Positions 35,063-43,999 are shown, numbered from the stretch's first letter. The stretch: 64,000 nucleotides of DNA from Sphingomonas folli (GCF_019429525.1 NZ_JAHXZL010000005.1:1-64000), one strand, 5' to 3'. Notes: generated by a model not told the origin, from the sequence alone. Program-made: numbers and translations.

Positions 35063-36217
35063 TTACGCTGCCGCCTTGGCGGTGGCGTAGGCCCAGTCGA
35101 GCCAAGGACCGAGCGCGTCGATGTCGGCGGTGTCGACGGTGGCGCCGCACCAGATGCGCAGCCCGGGGGGAGCGTCGCGATAGCCGCCGATGTCATAGGC
35201 GGCGCCCTCCGCCTCGAGCAGCGACACCATCTTCTTGATCACCGCCTCCTCGGCGTCGACCGTCAGGCACACGCTGGTCTTGGAACGCGACGCCGGGTCC
35301 GCGGCGAGGTGCCCGAGCCAGTCGCGCTCGGCGACGATCCGGTCGAGCGCGGCGGCGTTGGCGTCCGAGCGCGCGATCAGCCCGCCCTTCCCCAGCGACT
35401 TGGCCCATTCCAGCGACCAGATCGCGTCCTCCACCGCCAGCATCGACGGCGTGTTGATGGTCTCGCCCTTGAACACGCCCTCGGTCAGCTTGCCCTTGGA
35501 GACGAGGCGGAACACCTTGGGCAGCGGCCAGGCCGGCGTGTAGCTCTCCAGCCGCTCGACCGCGCGGGGCCCGAGGATCAGCACGCCGTGCGCGCCCTCG
35601 CCGCCCAGCACCTTCTGCCAGGAGAAGGTGGCGACGTCGATCTTGTCCCACGGCAGATCGTAGGCGAACACGCCGCTGGTGGCGTCGGCGAAGCTCAGCC
35701 CCGCGCGGTCGGCGGGGATCCAGTCGCCGTCCGGCACGCGCACGCCGCTGGTGGTGCCGTTCCAGGTGAACAGCACGTCGTGGCTCCAGTCGACCTGCGC
35801 GAGGTCGGGCAGCTGACCGTAGTCGGCGCGGATCACGGTGGGATCGATCTTGAGCTGCTTGACCGCGTCGGTCACCCAGCCCTCGCCGAAGCTCTCCCAG
35901 GCGAGTGCGGTGACCGGGCGCGCGCCCAGCATCGTCCACATCGCCATCTCATAGGCGCCGGTGTCGGAGCCGGGGACGATGCCGATCCGGTGCGTGTCGG
36001 GCAGGTCGAGCAGCGCGCGCATCAGGTCGATGCTATATTGGAGTCGCTGCTTGCCGAGCTTCGAGCGGTGCGAGCGTCCGAGGACGTCGGTGGCGAGCTT
36101 GGCGGGATCATAGCCGGGCGGCTTGGCGCACGGGCCGGACGAGAAATGCGGGCGGGCCGGCCGGGTGGCGGGCTTCGCGGGCGCGAGGGTGGCGTCGGCG
36201 GCGGTCGTATCAGTCAT
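35063..36217 (-). CDS. serC: phosphoserine aminotransferase
   Basis: 384 residues, matching the alphaproteobacterial SerC subgroup (begins ARPHFSSGPCAKPPGYDP). A class V PLP aminotransferase converting 3-phosphohydroxypyruvate and glutamate to phosphoserine. The PLP lysine is in VATFSWQKVLGGEGAHG; DATSGVFAYDLPWDKID precedes it, and GTTSGVRVP and SDTGAYEMAMW are phosphate/cofactor loops. Forms the serine pathway with serA immediately downstream. Confidence 0.97.
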   Translation of the reverse strand: MTDTTAADATLAPAKPATRPARPHFSSGPCAKPPGYDPAKLATDVLGRSHRSKLGKQRLQYSIDLMRALLDLPDTHRIGIVPGSDTGAYEMAMWTMLGARPVTALAWESFGEGWVTDAVKQLKIDPTVIRADYGQLPDLAQVDWSHDVLFTWNGTTSGVRVPDGDWIPADRAGLSFADATSGVFAYDLPWDKIDVATFSWQKVLGGEGAHGVLILGPRAVERLESYTPAWPLPKVFRLVSKGKLTEGVFKGETINTPSMLAVEDAIWSLEWAKSLGKGGLIARSDANAAALDRIVAERDWLGHLAADPASRSKTSVCLTVDAEEAVIKKMVSLLEAEGAAYDIGGYRDAPPGLRIWCGATVDTADIDALGPWLDWAYATAKAAA

Positions 36218-36377
36218 GTCTGACTCTCCTTACAGAGAGCACGCGCGGCGTTGGGACCGCGTGGCCCGCCGGCGGCCCTAGACGTGCCGACCCACCTTGG
36301 CAACCGATTGTCGCACCGACGACTCCGCTCCGCCCCGAGGGCTTGTCGCGGGCCGGCGCGTGCCGCACAGCCGGCCC

Positions 36378-37028
36378 ATGCGACGATCTGGTCGGACGAT
36401 GCTGTTGGCGGCGCTGCTGCTCGCCGCCTGCGGGCGGACCGAGCGCCCCGCCCCGCCGAGCGCGCGCGGCGAGTTGGAAGGCCCCAGCCTGCGTGAGACG
36501 CGCCAGTGCTTCGCCGACCTGCGCGCGCTGGGGGTCGACTTCCAGCCGCTGCCCGACAAGCAATATGGCGGCGGCTGCGCGCTGGTCGGCACGGTCAAGC
36601 TGCTCGACATCGGCGTGCCCACCGCCAACCTCGGCGCGGTGCGCTGCGGCGAGGCACGGACCTACGCCGCCTGGGCGCGCAACGGCGTCGCCCCCGCGGC
36701 CTATCAGATCCTCGGCGCCGAGCTGTCACGCATCGTCAGCATGGGCAGCTACGCCTGCCGCAACACGATCGGTACCAAGGGCCCGGCGCGGCGCTCGGGC
36801 CATGCGCTGGCCAACGCGATCGACATCGCCGCGTTCGAGCTCAAGGACGGGCGCCGCATCTCGATCCTGAACGACTGGCGCTCGCCCGACCCGGCGGTGC
36901 AGCAGTTCCTGCGCACCGTCCACGCCTCCGCCTGCCGGCGCTTCGGCACGGTGCTGTCGCCCGACTATAACGCGGTGCACCGCGACCACCTTCACCTGGA
37001 GGACGACGGCGCGCGCTTCTGCCGGTGA
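36378..37028 (+). CDS. extensin-like lipoprotein
   Basis: 216 residues from ATG 36378 (ATG 36399 possible). A short signal with lipobox LLLAACGR suggests lipid anchoring at the cell envelope. The rest is the bacterial extensin-like C-terminal domain: DFQPLPDKQYGGGCALV, SYACRNTIGTKGPARRSGHA, ANAIDIAAFEL and DYNAVHRDHLHLE. The His/Asp-containing motifs resemble metallopeptidases acting on peptidoglycan (D-Ala-D-Ala type), so a wall-modifying role is plausible but unproven. Divergent from serC. Confidence 0.88.
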   Translation: MRRSGRTMLLAALLLAACGRTERPAPPSARGELEGPSLRETRQCFADLRALGVDFQPLPDKQYGGGCALVGTVKLLDIGVPTANLGAVRCGEARTYAAWARNGVAPAAYQILGAELSRIVSMGSYACRNTIGTKGPARRSGHALANAIDIAAFELKDGRRISILNDWRSPDPAVQQFLRTVHASACRRFGTVLSPDYNAVHRDHLHLEDDGARFCR

Positions 37029-37077
37029 GCCGGCCCATGTTCTTGCGACCGTCACGTTCCCGTCCTATCGATCCGCG

Positions 37078-37962
37078 ATGACAGATACCCGCGTACCCAG
37101 CCGCGTCTTCCCGCGCGCCAAGCAGGATGCCGAGGTCGCCAAGACCAACGTCTCCACCCCGCAGACCGAGAGCCCGGCCTATCGGCTCGCCTTCCAGGAC
37201 ATGGACTTCCTGCTGCGCGAGGACCTCAGGCCCGTCCGCTTCCAGCTCGAGCTGCTCAAGACCCAGCTGATCTTCGAGGAAGCGCATATCGGCTCGACCT
37301 TCGTCTTCTACGGCTCGGCGCGCATCCCAGAGCCGAGCAAGGCGCAGGCGCTGCTCGATCTCGCCACCGACGAGAAGAGCCGCCGCGTCGCCGAGCGACT
37401 GGTGGCCAAGAGCAGATATTACGAGATGGCGCGCGAGCTGGCGCAGCTCTGCTCCAACTTCCCGCGCGACGAGGCGGGCAAGCGCCACTTCGTGGTGTGC
37501 TCGGGCGGCGGCCCCTCGATCATGGAGGCGGCCAACCGCGGCGCCGCGGACGTCCACGCCGAGTCGATCGGGCTCAACATCGTGCTGCCGCACGAGCAGG
37601 CGCCGAACCCCTATGTCACGCCGGCGCTGAGCACGCAGTTCCACTATTTCGCGCTGCGCAAGATGCACTTCCTGCTCCACGCGCGCGCGCTGGCGGCCTT
37701 CCCGGGCGGGTTCGGCACCTTCGACGAGTTGTTCGAGCTGCTGACGCTGATCCAGACCGGCAAGGTCGAGCCGATCCCCGTGCTGCTGTTCGGGCGCGAG
37801 TTCTGGGAGCGCGTGATCAACTTCGAGGCGCTGGTGGAGGAAGGCGTGGTGTCCGAGCGCGACCTCGGCATCTTCCGCTACGTCGAGAGCGCGGCCGAGG
37901 GCTGGGCGGTGGTGCAGCAATTCTACCGCGACCGGCACGAGCGCGGCGACGTGCCGCGCTGA
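37078..37962 (+). CDS. LOG-family (lysine-decarboxylase-like) nucleotide 5'-monophosphate phosphoribohydrolase candidate
   Basis: 294 residues. The LOG core motifs are present: VVCSGGGPSIMEAANRGA and FPGGFGTFDELFELL, plus ALRKMHFLL with the conserved Arg-Lys. An 85-residue N-terminal extension makes it one of the longer group II-like members. LOG proteins hydrolyse nucleoside monophosphates to the base and ribose 5-phosphate, releasing cytokinins in plants and some bacteria; related bacterial proteins (PpnN-like) act on purine nucleotides. Follows the extensin-like gene by 50 bp, but the pairing suggests no shared job. Confidence 0.88.
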   Translation: MTDTRVPSRVFPRAKQDAEVAKTNVSTPQTESPAYRLAFQDMDFLLREDLRPVRFQLELLKTQLIFEEAHIGSTFVFYGSARIPEPSKAQALLDLATDEKSRRVAERLVAKSRYYEMARELAQLCSNFPRDEAGKRHFVVCSGGGPSIMEAANRGAADVHAESIGLNIVLPHEQAPNPYVTPALSTQFHYFALRKMHFLLHARALAAFPGGFGTFDELFELLTLIQTGKVEPIPVLLFGREFWERVINFEALVEEGVVSERDLGIFRYVESAAEGWAVVQQFYRDRHERGDVPR

Positions 37963-38044
37963 GAGGCGCGGCGGGGAGGATGCGTCGGGGCGCCCCGCGC
38001 ATCCTTCCTGCACCGCTGACGCCCCGACTTCGGCGCATTTCTTC

Positions 38045-38141
38045 CGTCATTCCTGCGCAGGCAGGAATCCAGACACGCCCAGGCCCGTGCGAGAGGCGCG
38101 ACCTCAGCGTGTCTGGATCCCCGCCTCCGCGGGGATGACGG
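38045..38141. repeat. palindromic repeat, family C (copy 2)
   Basis: CGTCATTCCTGCGCAGGCAG...CCAGACACG at the left and, inverted, CGTGTCTGG...CCGCGGGGATGACG at the right. It lies between two convergent genes, and its right half supplies the last codons and stop of the membrane protein gene that ends at 38104 (tail VIPAEAGIQTR). Confidence 0.88.
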
Positions 38142-39447
38142 TTCCGCGGAGAGCGCGCGCTTCGACCTGCTTCGGCGTCGTTCCTGCTTCGACCACCCCC
38201 TGCCCACTCACCCATCCCGGCGCGGGATCGCGCACCGCGGCGTGGATCAGCCACAGCAGCGCCACCGCGCGCACGCTCGCGGCGACGAGCACGTCCGCCT
38301 GCGTCGCCGACATTGCCGCCCCCTCCCAGCCCGCGAACAGCCAGAACTCGGCGAAATAGGCCGCGAGGTCGCCGAGCAGGAACAAGGCGAGCGGGCGCGC
38401 GCGAGTCGCGGTGAGCACCAGCAGCGGCCACAGCCATAGGTCGAACTGCGGCGAGTAGACCTTGTTGGTCAGCAGGAACCAGGCGAGCACCGGGGTGAAC
38501 AGCAGCCACGGTCGCGCGCCGTGGCGGCGGCAGCCGACCGCCACGATCGTCGCCGCGCCGCCGAGGAACAGCAGCAGCGACCACAGGTTGCGCGTCGCCA
38601 CGTCGGTCCGCCACCAGCCGAACTGATCCGCGAGCTCCCACAGGCTCGCCGCGGTGCCGCCGCGCTCGCTCGAGAAAGCGTAGAACTCGCGCCAACGGTC
38701 GAAGGCGAGCCACGCCACCGGCAGGTTCACCGCGCCCCAGGCGCCGACCGCGATCACGGCCAGCAGCGCCGCGCGACGGACGCGCGCCGCGCCGTCGCCA
38801 CCGCTCAGCAGCGCGCCCCATCCCAGGAGCGGCAGCAGCAGGACGGGGAACAGCTTGGCCGCGCCCCCCAGCGCCGCGAACGCGGCGGCGCGCGGCGCCT
38901 GCCCGCGCGACGCCGCCCGCATCGCCGCGACCGCGAAGGTGACGGCGAGCAGGTCCCAGTTATGGCCGAGGTACAGCACCAGCGGGGGCGCCAGCGCCCA
39001 GGCATATTGCCGCCATAGGCTCGCCCCCGTCCCGCGGATCAGTTCCAGCACGGCATAAGCGAGGAGCGCGTTGCCGAGTGTGACCGCGTTGAGGAAGTCG
39101 GCGGCATCGGCGCGCGTCCCCGCCATCAGACGCGCGAGCAGCGCCTCGAGCCAGATCAGCCCGCCGGTGAGCACGGGATATTCCATCCGCGCCTGGAAAT
39201 AGGGCACCTGCCCCGCGGCGAGCCCGCGCTGGCCCCAGAAGGGCACCGCGTCGCTGTAGCAGCCGGTGACATATTGCTCGCCGCCGCTCCAGGCGGCGCC
39301 GCAATGCGCCTTGAAACCCCAGCCGAAGAGGCAGGTCAGCGCCAGCGCGAGATAGGGTCCGTTAGGCCCGAGCCGATCGATGATCCTGCGCACGGGACTG
39401 ATCCATGGCAGGTCGCTTCGCCCTCGACAAGCGGGGCGAGTGAACAT
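38104..39447 (-). CDS. GT87/DUF2029-like polytopic membrane protein (mannosyltransferase type)
   Basis: 447 residues with about ten to twelve membrane helices. The N-terminal part (SDAVPFWGQRGLAAGQVPYF, ARMEYPVLTGGLIWLEALLA) matches the DUF2029/GT-C fold group that uses polyprenyl-phosphate sugars, the conserved acidic residue being in CYSDAVPF. Then LGHNWDLLAVTFAV, GAAKLFPVLLLPLLG and TNKVYSPQFDLWLWPLL. It probably transfers a sugar on the periplasmic side of the inner membrane. The final residues RGTVIPAEAGIQTR come from the family C repeat, so the original C-terminus has been replaced or extended. ATG 39447 chosen; a GTG at 39393 is possible. Confidence 0.8.
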   Translation of the reverse strand: MFTRPACRGRSDLPWISPVRRIIDRLGPNGPYLALALTCLFGWGFKAHCGAAWSGGEQYVTGCYSDAVPFWGQRGLAAGQVPYFQARMEYPVLTGGLIWLEALLARLMAGTRADAADFLNAVTLGNALLAYAVLELIRGTGASLWRQYAWALAPPLVLYLGHNWDLLAVTFAVAAMRAASRGQAPRAAAFAALGGAAKLFPVLLLPLLGWGALLSGGDGAARVRRAALLAVIAVGAWGAVNLPVAWLAFDRWREFYAFSSERGGTAASLWELADQFGWWRTDVATRNLWSLLLFLGGAATIVAVGCRRHGARPWLLFTPVLAWFLLTNKVYSPQFDLWLWPLLVLTATRARPLALFLLGDLAAYFAEFWLFAGWEGAAMSATQADVLVAASVRAVALLWLIHAAVRDPAPGWVSGQGVVEAGTTPKQVEARALRGTVIPAEAGIQTR

Positions 39448-39458
39448 AGATCGAACAC

Positions 39459-40712
39459 ATGGCGCAGCTCGACGTCCGCCAGAAACTGGAGATCCTCGCC
39501 GACGCGGCGAAGTATGACGCGTCGTGCGCGTCGTCCGGCACCGCCAAACGCACCTCGGCCGACGGCAAGGGGCTGGGCTCGACCGAGGGCATGGGCATCT
39601 GCCACGCCTATGCGCCCGACGGTCGCTGCATCTCGCTGCTCAAGATCCTGCTGACCAACAGCTGCGTGTTCGACTGCCATTATTGCATCAACCGCAAGAG
39701 CTCGAACGTGCGCCGCGCGCGTTTCACGGCGCAGGAGGTAGTGAACCTCACCCTTTCCTTCTACCGGCGCAATTACATCGAGGGACTGTTCCTCTCCTCC
39801 GGCATCATCAACACCTCGAACTACACGATGGAGCAGCTGGTCGAGGTCGCGCGCTCGCTGCGCGAGGACCATCTTTTCCGCGGCTACATCCACCTCAAGA
39901 CGATCCCGGACGCCGATCCCGAGCTGGTCCACCAGGCCGGGCTGTACGCCGACCGCGTGTCGATCAACGTCGAGCTGCCCACCGTCGGCGGCCTCCGCCG
40001 TCTCGCGCCCGAGAAGGACGGGGCGCGGATCGAGGGGGCGATGGGCGAGATGAAGGCGGCGATCACCGACACCGCCGACGCGCGCACCCGCTACAAGTCC
40101 GCGCCGCGCTTCGCGCCCGCGGGCCAGTCGACGCAGATGATCGTCGGCGCCGACGCCGCGACCGACGGCGACATCGTCCGCAAGGCGTCAACATTGTACG
40201 ACCGCTTCGGCCTGCGACGCGTCTATTACTCGGCGTTCAGTCCGATCCCCGACGCTTCGGCGGTGCTGCCGCTGCAGCGCCCGCCGCTGATGCGCGAGCA
40301 CCGCCTGTATCAGTCGGACTGGCTGATGCGCTTCTACGGCTTCTCGACCGACGAGGTGGTCGCCGCGGCGGACGAGGCGACGGGCATGCTGCCGCTCGAC
40401 GTGGATCCCAAGCTCGCCTGGGCGCTCAAGTTCCGCGACCGCTTCCCGGTCGACGTCAACCGCGCCCCGCGCGAGCTGCTGTGGCGCGTGCCGGGGCTCG
40501 GCACCAAGGCGGTGAAGAGCATCCTGGCGGCGCGGCGCTGGCGACGGCTGCGGCTCGACGACGTGGCGCGGCTCACCGTCTCGATCGCGCGGGTGCGGCC
40601 CTTCATCGTCTGCGAGGACTGGCGGCCGGTGGTGCTCGCCGACCGCGCCGAGCTCAAGCCGCTGGTGGCGCCTAAGGTCAAGACGCAGCAGCTGGAGCTG
40701 TTCGCCGCGTGA
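39459..40712 (+). CDS. putative DNA modification/repair radical SAM protein (TIGR03916-type)
   Basis: 417 residues. The radical SAM cluster motif CxxxCxxC is CVFDCHYC at about residue 69-76, preceded by LLKILLTN. Typical of the family are the N-terminal KLEILADAAKYDASCASSG, the INRKSSN stretch and the LFLSSGIINTSNYTMEQL strand. The C-terminus carries a helix-hairpin-helix, LLWRVPGLGTKAVKSILAAR, for DNA binding. The family is found next to the UdgX-fused protein encoded 200 bp downstream, which argues for a shared nucleic-acid repair role; the reaction is not known. Start ATG is 11 bp from the oppositely oriented membrane-protein gene. Confidence 0.92.
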   Translation: MAQLDVRQKLEILADAAKYDASCASSGTAKRTSADGKGLGSTEGMGICHAYAPDGRCISLLKILLTNSCVFDCHYCINRKSSNVRRARFTAQEVVNLTLSFYRRNYIEGLFLSSGIINTSNYTMEQLVEVARSLREDHLFRGYIHLKTIPDADPELVHQAGLYADRVSINVELPTVGGLRRLAPEKDGARIEGAMGEMKAAITDTADARTRYKSAPRFAPAGQSTQMIVGADAATDGDIVRKASTLYDRFGLRRVYYSAFSPIPDASAVLPLQRPPLMREHRLYQSDWLMRFYGFSTDEVVAAADEATGMLPLDVDPKLAWALKFRDRFPVDVNRAPRELLWRVPGLGTKAVKSILAARRWRRLRLDDVARLTVSIARVRPFIVCEDWRPVVLADRAELKPLVAPKVKTQQLELFAA

Positions 40713-40795
40713 GAGTGACTCGCGGGTGAAACGCATCGTCGCGGTGGCGCGCTGTGGCGGGGTGATTGTCCGATCTCGTCCAGAGGAGACGCCTG

Positions 40796-40903
40796 CCTCT
40801 CCCCTCCCCTTCAGGGGAGGGGCCGGGGGCGCGCCGTCGCCGCGGAAGCAGCGCTCGCGGAGAGCTCTCACCCCTACCCCTCCCCTCCCGGGGAGTGGCT
40901 CGG
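40796..40903. repeat. palindromic repeat, family A-like
   Basis: CTCCCCTCCCCTTCAGGGGA near the left and CCCTCCCCTCCCGGGGAGTG near the right, with GC-rich spacer. It fills the gap between the radical SAM gene and its downstream partner and ends about 15 bp before the TTG start of that gene, so it may lie in the partner's untranslated leader. Confidence 0.65.
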
Positions 40904-40916
40904 ACGTGCGCTAGCC

Positions 40917-42326
40917 TTGCGCGTCGTCACCCTCTCCGCGCCCGACGACGTCGACGGCTGGCGCGACGCGGCGCGCGCGCTGCTCGCCGAGCATGTCGCG
41001 CCCGACGCGGTCGTGTGGCAGGTCGGCGCCGCGGCCACCGACCTCTTCGCCGCGGCGGTCGCCGAGCCGCCCGCCGCCCCGCGTCACGACGCCACCGCGC
41101 CGGCGATGCGGGTGCCGCGCGCCTTCCTCGATCTCGCCAACAGCGCCGCGCTGCACCGCGACCCGGAGCGCTTCGCGCTGCTCTACGCGATGCTGTGGCG
41201 GCTGCGCGACATGCCGCGGCTGACCGACGATCACGCCGACCCGCTCGTCCGCCGGATCGAGACGCTCGCCAAGTCGGTGCGGCGCGACATCCACAAGATG
41301 CGCGCCTTCGTCCGCTTCCGCTCGGTCACCGAGGCGGACGGCGACCGCTACGTCGCCTGGTTTGAGCCAGAGCACCACATCGTGCGCGCCAACGCGGCCT
41401 TCTTCGTCAACCGCTTCGCCAGCATGCGGTGGTCGATCCTGACGCCCGAGCTGTCGCTCCACTGGGACGGCGCGGCGCTCCACGAGGGGCCGCCGGCGGC
41501 GCGCGGCGACGCGCCCGAGGGCGACCCGATCGAGGAGGTGTGGAAGACCTATTACGCCAGCATCTTCAATCCCGCGCGCGTCAAGGTCGGCACGATGCTG
41601 CGGGAGATGCCGCGTAAATACTGGAAGAACATGCCGGAGACCGCGCTGGTGCCGCAGCTGCTGGCGAGCGCGCAGGCACGGGAGAGCGGGATGATCGACA
41701 AGGCGCGCGCGCGGGAGAGTGCGGTGGGCGACAACGCGCAGGCGGCGTGGGAGGCGCTGCGCGACGAGGCGTCGGCGTGCACGCGCTGTCACCTCTACAA
41801 GCCGGCGACGCAGACGGTGTTCGGCGAGGGTCCGGTCGACGCGACGATGATGTTCGTCGGCGAGCAGCCCGGCGACCAGGAGGATCTCGCCGGTCACCCG
41901 TTCGTGGGTCCCGCCGGTCAGGTGTTCGACCGCGCGCTCGCCGCCGCGGGGATCACCCGCGCGGAGACCTATGTCACCAACGCGGTCAAGCATTTCAAGT
42001 TCGAGCCGCGCGGCAAGCGACGGATCCATGCCAAGCCCGACGCGGGTGAGATCGAGGCGTGTCGCTGGTGGATTGAGCAGGAGCAGATGCTGCTGCGCCC
42101 CAAGGTGACCGTCGCGCTCGGCGCCACCGCGGCGCGCAGCCTGTTCGGCAAGGTGATGACGATCGGGCGCGAGCGCGGTCGTGAGCAGCGGCTGCCCGAC
42201 GGCGGCGCGGCGTGGATCACGGTGCACCCGAGCTACCTCCTCCGCCTCCCCGACGAGGCGGCGAAGGCGAGCGAGTATGAGCGCTTCGTCGAGGATCTGC
42301 GGATGGCGCACGCGGCGCTGGGGTGA
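40917..42326 (+). CDS. DUF4130-UdgX fusion, uracil-DNA glycosylase superfamily
   Basis: 469 residues from a TTG start. Residues about 60-235 form the DUF4130 domain (RVPRAFLDLANSAALHRDPE, KSVRRDIHKMRAFVRFR). From about 275 a family 4-like uracil glycosylase domain follows: CTRCHLY (Cys288, Cys291, Fe-S ligands), GEQPGDQEDLAGHPFVGPAG, the UdgX-specific loop KRRIH at 367-371, and HPSYLLR near the C-terminus. In mycobacterial UdgX the histidine of that loop forms a covalent bond with uracil-containing DNA, so His371 predicts the same suicide-type capture here. Cys382 is a further cluster-ligand candidate. Acts with the upstream radical SAM protein by genomic association. Confidence 0.93.
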   Translation: MRVVTLSAPDDVDGWRDAARALLAEHVAPDAVVWQVGAAATDLFAAAVAEPPAAPRHDATAPAMRVPRAFLDLANSAALHRDPERFALLYAMLWRLRDMPRLTDDHADPLVRRIETLAKSVRRDIHKMRAFVRFRSVTEADGDRYVAWFEPEHHIVRANAAFFVNRFASMRWSILTPELSLHWDGAALHEGPPAARGDAPEGDPIEEVWKTYYASIFNPARVKVGTMLREMPRKYWKNMPETALVPQLLASAQARESGMIDKARARESAVGDNAQAAWEALRDEASACTRCHLYKPATQTVFGEGPVDATMMFVGEQPGDQEDLAGHPFVGPAGQVFDRALAAAGITRAETYVTNAVKHFKFEPRGKRRIHAKPDAGEIEACRWWIEQEQMLLRPKVTVALGATAARSLFGKVMTIGRERGREQRLPDGGAAWITVHPSYLLRLPDEAAKASEYERFVEDLRMAHAALG

Positions 42327-42337
42327 TCCGAACAGCA

Positions 42338-42480
42338 ATCCTCCCCGGGACGGGGAGGGGACCGCCGGCGGAGCCGGTGGTGGAGGGGGATCGCCGCACA
42401 CGGAACGGCGCGTCTGCCGCGAGCCCCCTCCACCACTCGCCTATGGCGAGCGGTTCCCCTCCCCGCCAAGCGGGGAGGAT
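42338..42480. repeat. palindromic repeat, family A (after the UdgX gene)
   Basis: A full element: CTCCCCGGGACGGGGAG hairpin, GGTGGTGGAGGGGG, a spacer, then CCCCCTCCACCACTCGCC and CTCCCCGCCAAGCGGGGAG. It lies between two convergent genes and could terminate both. Confidence 0.87.
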
Positions 42481-42492
42481 TTTACGCCGCTC

Positions 42493-43287
42493 TCACAGCT
42501 CGCGCGGGTCCGGCCCCATCCGGCCATCCGGATCGTCCATCGCGTCGATCGCCGCGACGTCCTCCTCGCTCAGCCGCAACTCGGTCGCCTGCCAGTTGCT
42601 CGCGAGATGCTCCGGGTTCCCCGCCTTGGGGATCACCGCCAGCCCCTTGGCGAGGTGCCAGGCGATAAGGACCTGCGCTGGCGTGGCGTCGAGCCGCTCC
42701 GCGATCGCGACGACTCGCTCGTCGCGCAGCGTCTCGCCCTGGCCGAGCGGCGACCAGCTCTGCGTGACGATGCCGCGCTCGCGATTGTACGCCTGCACCT
42801 CGCGCTGCTGAAAAGTCGGGTGCAGCTCGATCTGGTTGACCGCGGGCACCACGCCGGTCGCGTCGATGATCGCGTCCAGATGCTCGGGCAGGAAGTTGGA
42901 CACGCCGATCGAGCGCGCCTTGCCCGCCTCGCGCAGCTCGACCAACGTCTGCCACGCCGCGACGTAACGTTCGCCCTCGGGATGCGGCCAGTGGATCAGA
43001 TATAGGTCGACGTGGTCGCGCCCGAGCAGCGCCAGGCTGGCGTCGAGCGCCGCCTCGGCGTCGCCGTGCTGGTCGTGCCACAATTTGGTGGTGAGCCACA
43101 CGTCGTCGTGGCCCAGCCCTTCGCCGACGCCGCGCTCATTGTGGTACAGCGCCGCGGTGTCGACGAGACGGAAGCCGAGATCGAGCCCCGCGCGCACCAC
43201 CGTCGCCACCTGCGAATCGGGGATCTGATAGGTGCCGAGCCCGAGCTGGGGCATGGCGCGGCCGTCGTTGAGCGTGAGATCGGTCAT
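42493..43287 (-). CDS. aldo/keto reductase (2,5-diketo-gluconate-reductase-like)
   Basis: 264 residues from the ATG at 43287; the frame extends upstream but without support. NADPH-dependent TIM-barrel reductase. The catalytic tetrad is visible: Asp and Tyr in FRLVDTAALYHNE, Lys in VWLTTKLWHDQ and His in DLYLIHWPHP. The cofactor part shows VIPKAGNPEHLASN. The short length and GLGTYQIPDSQ start match the DkgA/DkgB type, which reduces methylglyoxal, diketogluconate and other carbonyls. Divergent from dedA. Confidence 0.94.
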   Translation of the reverse strand: MTDLTLNDGRAMPQLGLGTYQIPDSQVATVVRAGLDLGFRLVDTAALYHNERGVGEGLGHDDVWLTTKLWHDQHGDAEAALDASLALLGRDHVDLYLIHWPHPEGERYVAAWQTLVELREAGKARSIGVSNFLPEHLDAIIDATGVVPAVNQIELHPTFQQREVQAYNRERGIVTQSWSPLGQGETLRDERVVAIAERLDATPAQVLIAWHLAKGLAVIPKAGNPEHLASNWQATELRLSEEDVAAIDAMDDPDGRMGPDPREL

Positions 43288-43366
43288 GCGCGTCGAACCG
43301 TTGCTGAACAACGCGGTTCCACTTTGCCGCTTCCCTTTCGCACCCGCGTGACGCAAGCGCGGCATC

Positions 43367-43999
43367 ATGGTCGAGAAGATCCTTGCCGCGCTCGCCGGCT
43401 TCGCCATCGCCGTGATCTCCCGCGGCGGTTATCTCGGCATCGCGCTGCTGATGGCGATCGAGAGCGCGTGCATCCCGCTGCCGTCCGAGATCATCATGCC
43501 GTTCGCGGGCTATCTCGTCTCCACCGGCGAGCTGAACCTGTTCCTCGCCGCGACCGCGGGGGCGATCGGGTGCAACATCGGTTCGGTCGTCGCCTATGAG
43601 ATCGGGCGACGTGGCGGTCGGCCGATGGCGGAGAAGTTCGGCCGCTACGTGCTCGTCGGCCCGGGCGAGCTCGACCTCGCCGATCGCTTCTTCAACCGCT
43701 GGGGCGGCTGGGCGATCCTGATCGGGCGCATGCTGCCCGTGGTCCGCACCTTCATCGCCTTCCCCGCCGGGGTCGCGCGGATGAAGCTGATCCCCTTCCA
43801 CCTCTACACCTTCCTGGGCTCCTGGCCGTTCTGCCTGTTACTCGCCTGGATCGGCATGACGCTGGGCGACAAGTGGAACAGCGACCCGCGGCTGAAGGCG
43901 TTCTTCCACCGCGCCGACGCGGCGATCGGCGTGGTGCTGGTCGCGGCGATCGCCTTCTACGTCTGGCACCGGGTGCGCGGCCTGAAGAAGCACAACTGA
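43367..43999 (+). CDS. DedA-family inner-membrane protein
   Basis: 210 residues. DedA/SNARE-associated motif set: LMAIESACIPLPSEIIMPFAG with the essential Glu, GAIGCNIGSVVAYEIGRRGG, FNRWGGWAILIGRMLPVVRTF with the conserved RxxPxxR arginines, and FPAGVARM. The family is thought to flip lipids such as phosphatidylethanolamine or undecaprenyl phosphate and supports envelope integrity and antimicrobial-peptide tolerance. No operon partner. Confidence 0.95.
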   Translation: MVEKILAALAGFAIAVISRGGYLGIALLMAIESACIPLPSEIIMPFAGYLVSTGELNLFLAATAGAIGCNIGSVVAYEIGRRGGRPMAEKFGRYVLVGPGELDLADRFFNRWGGWAILIGRMLPVVRTFIAFPAGVARMKLIPFHLYTFLGSWPFCLLLAWIGMTLGDKWNSDPRLKAFFHRADAAIGVVLVAAIAFYVWHRVRGLKKHN

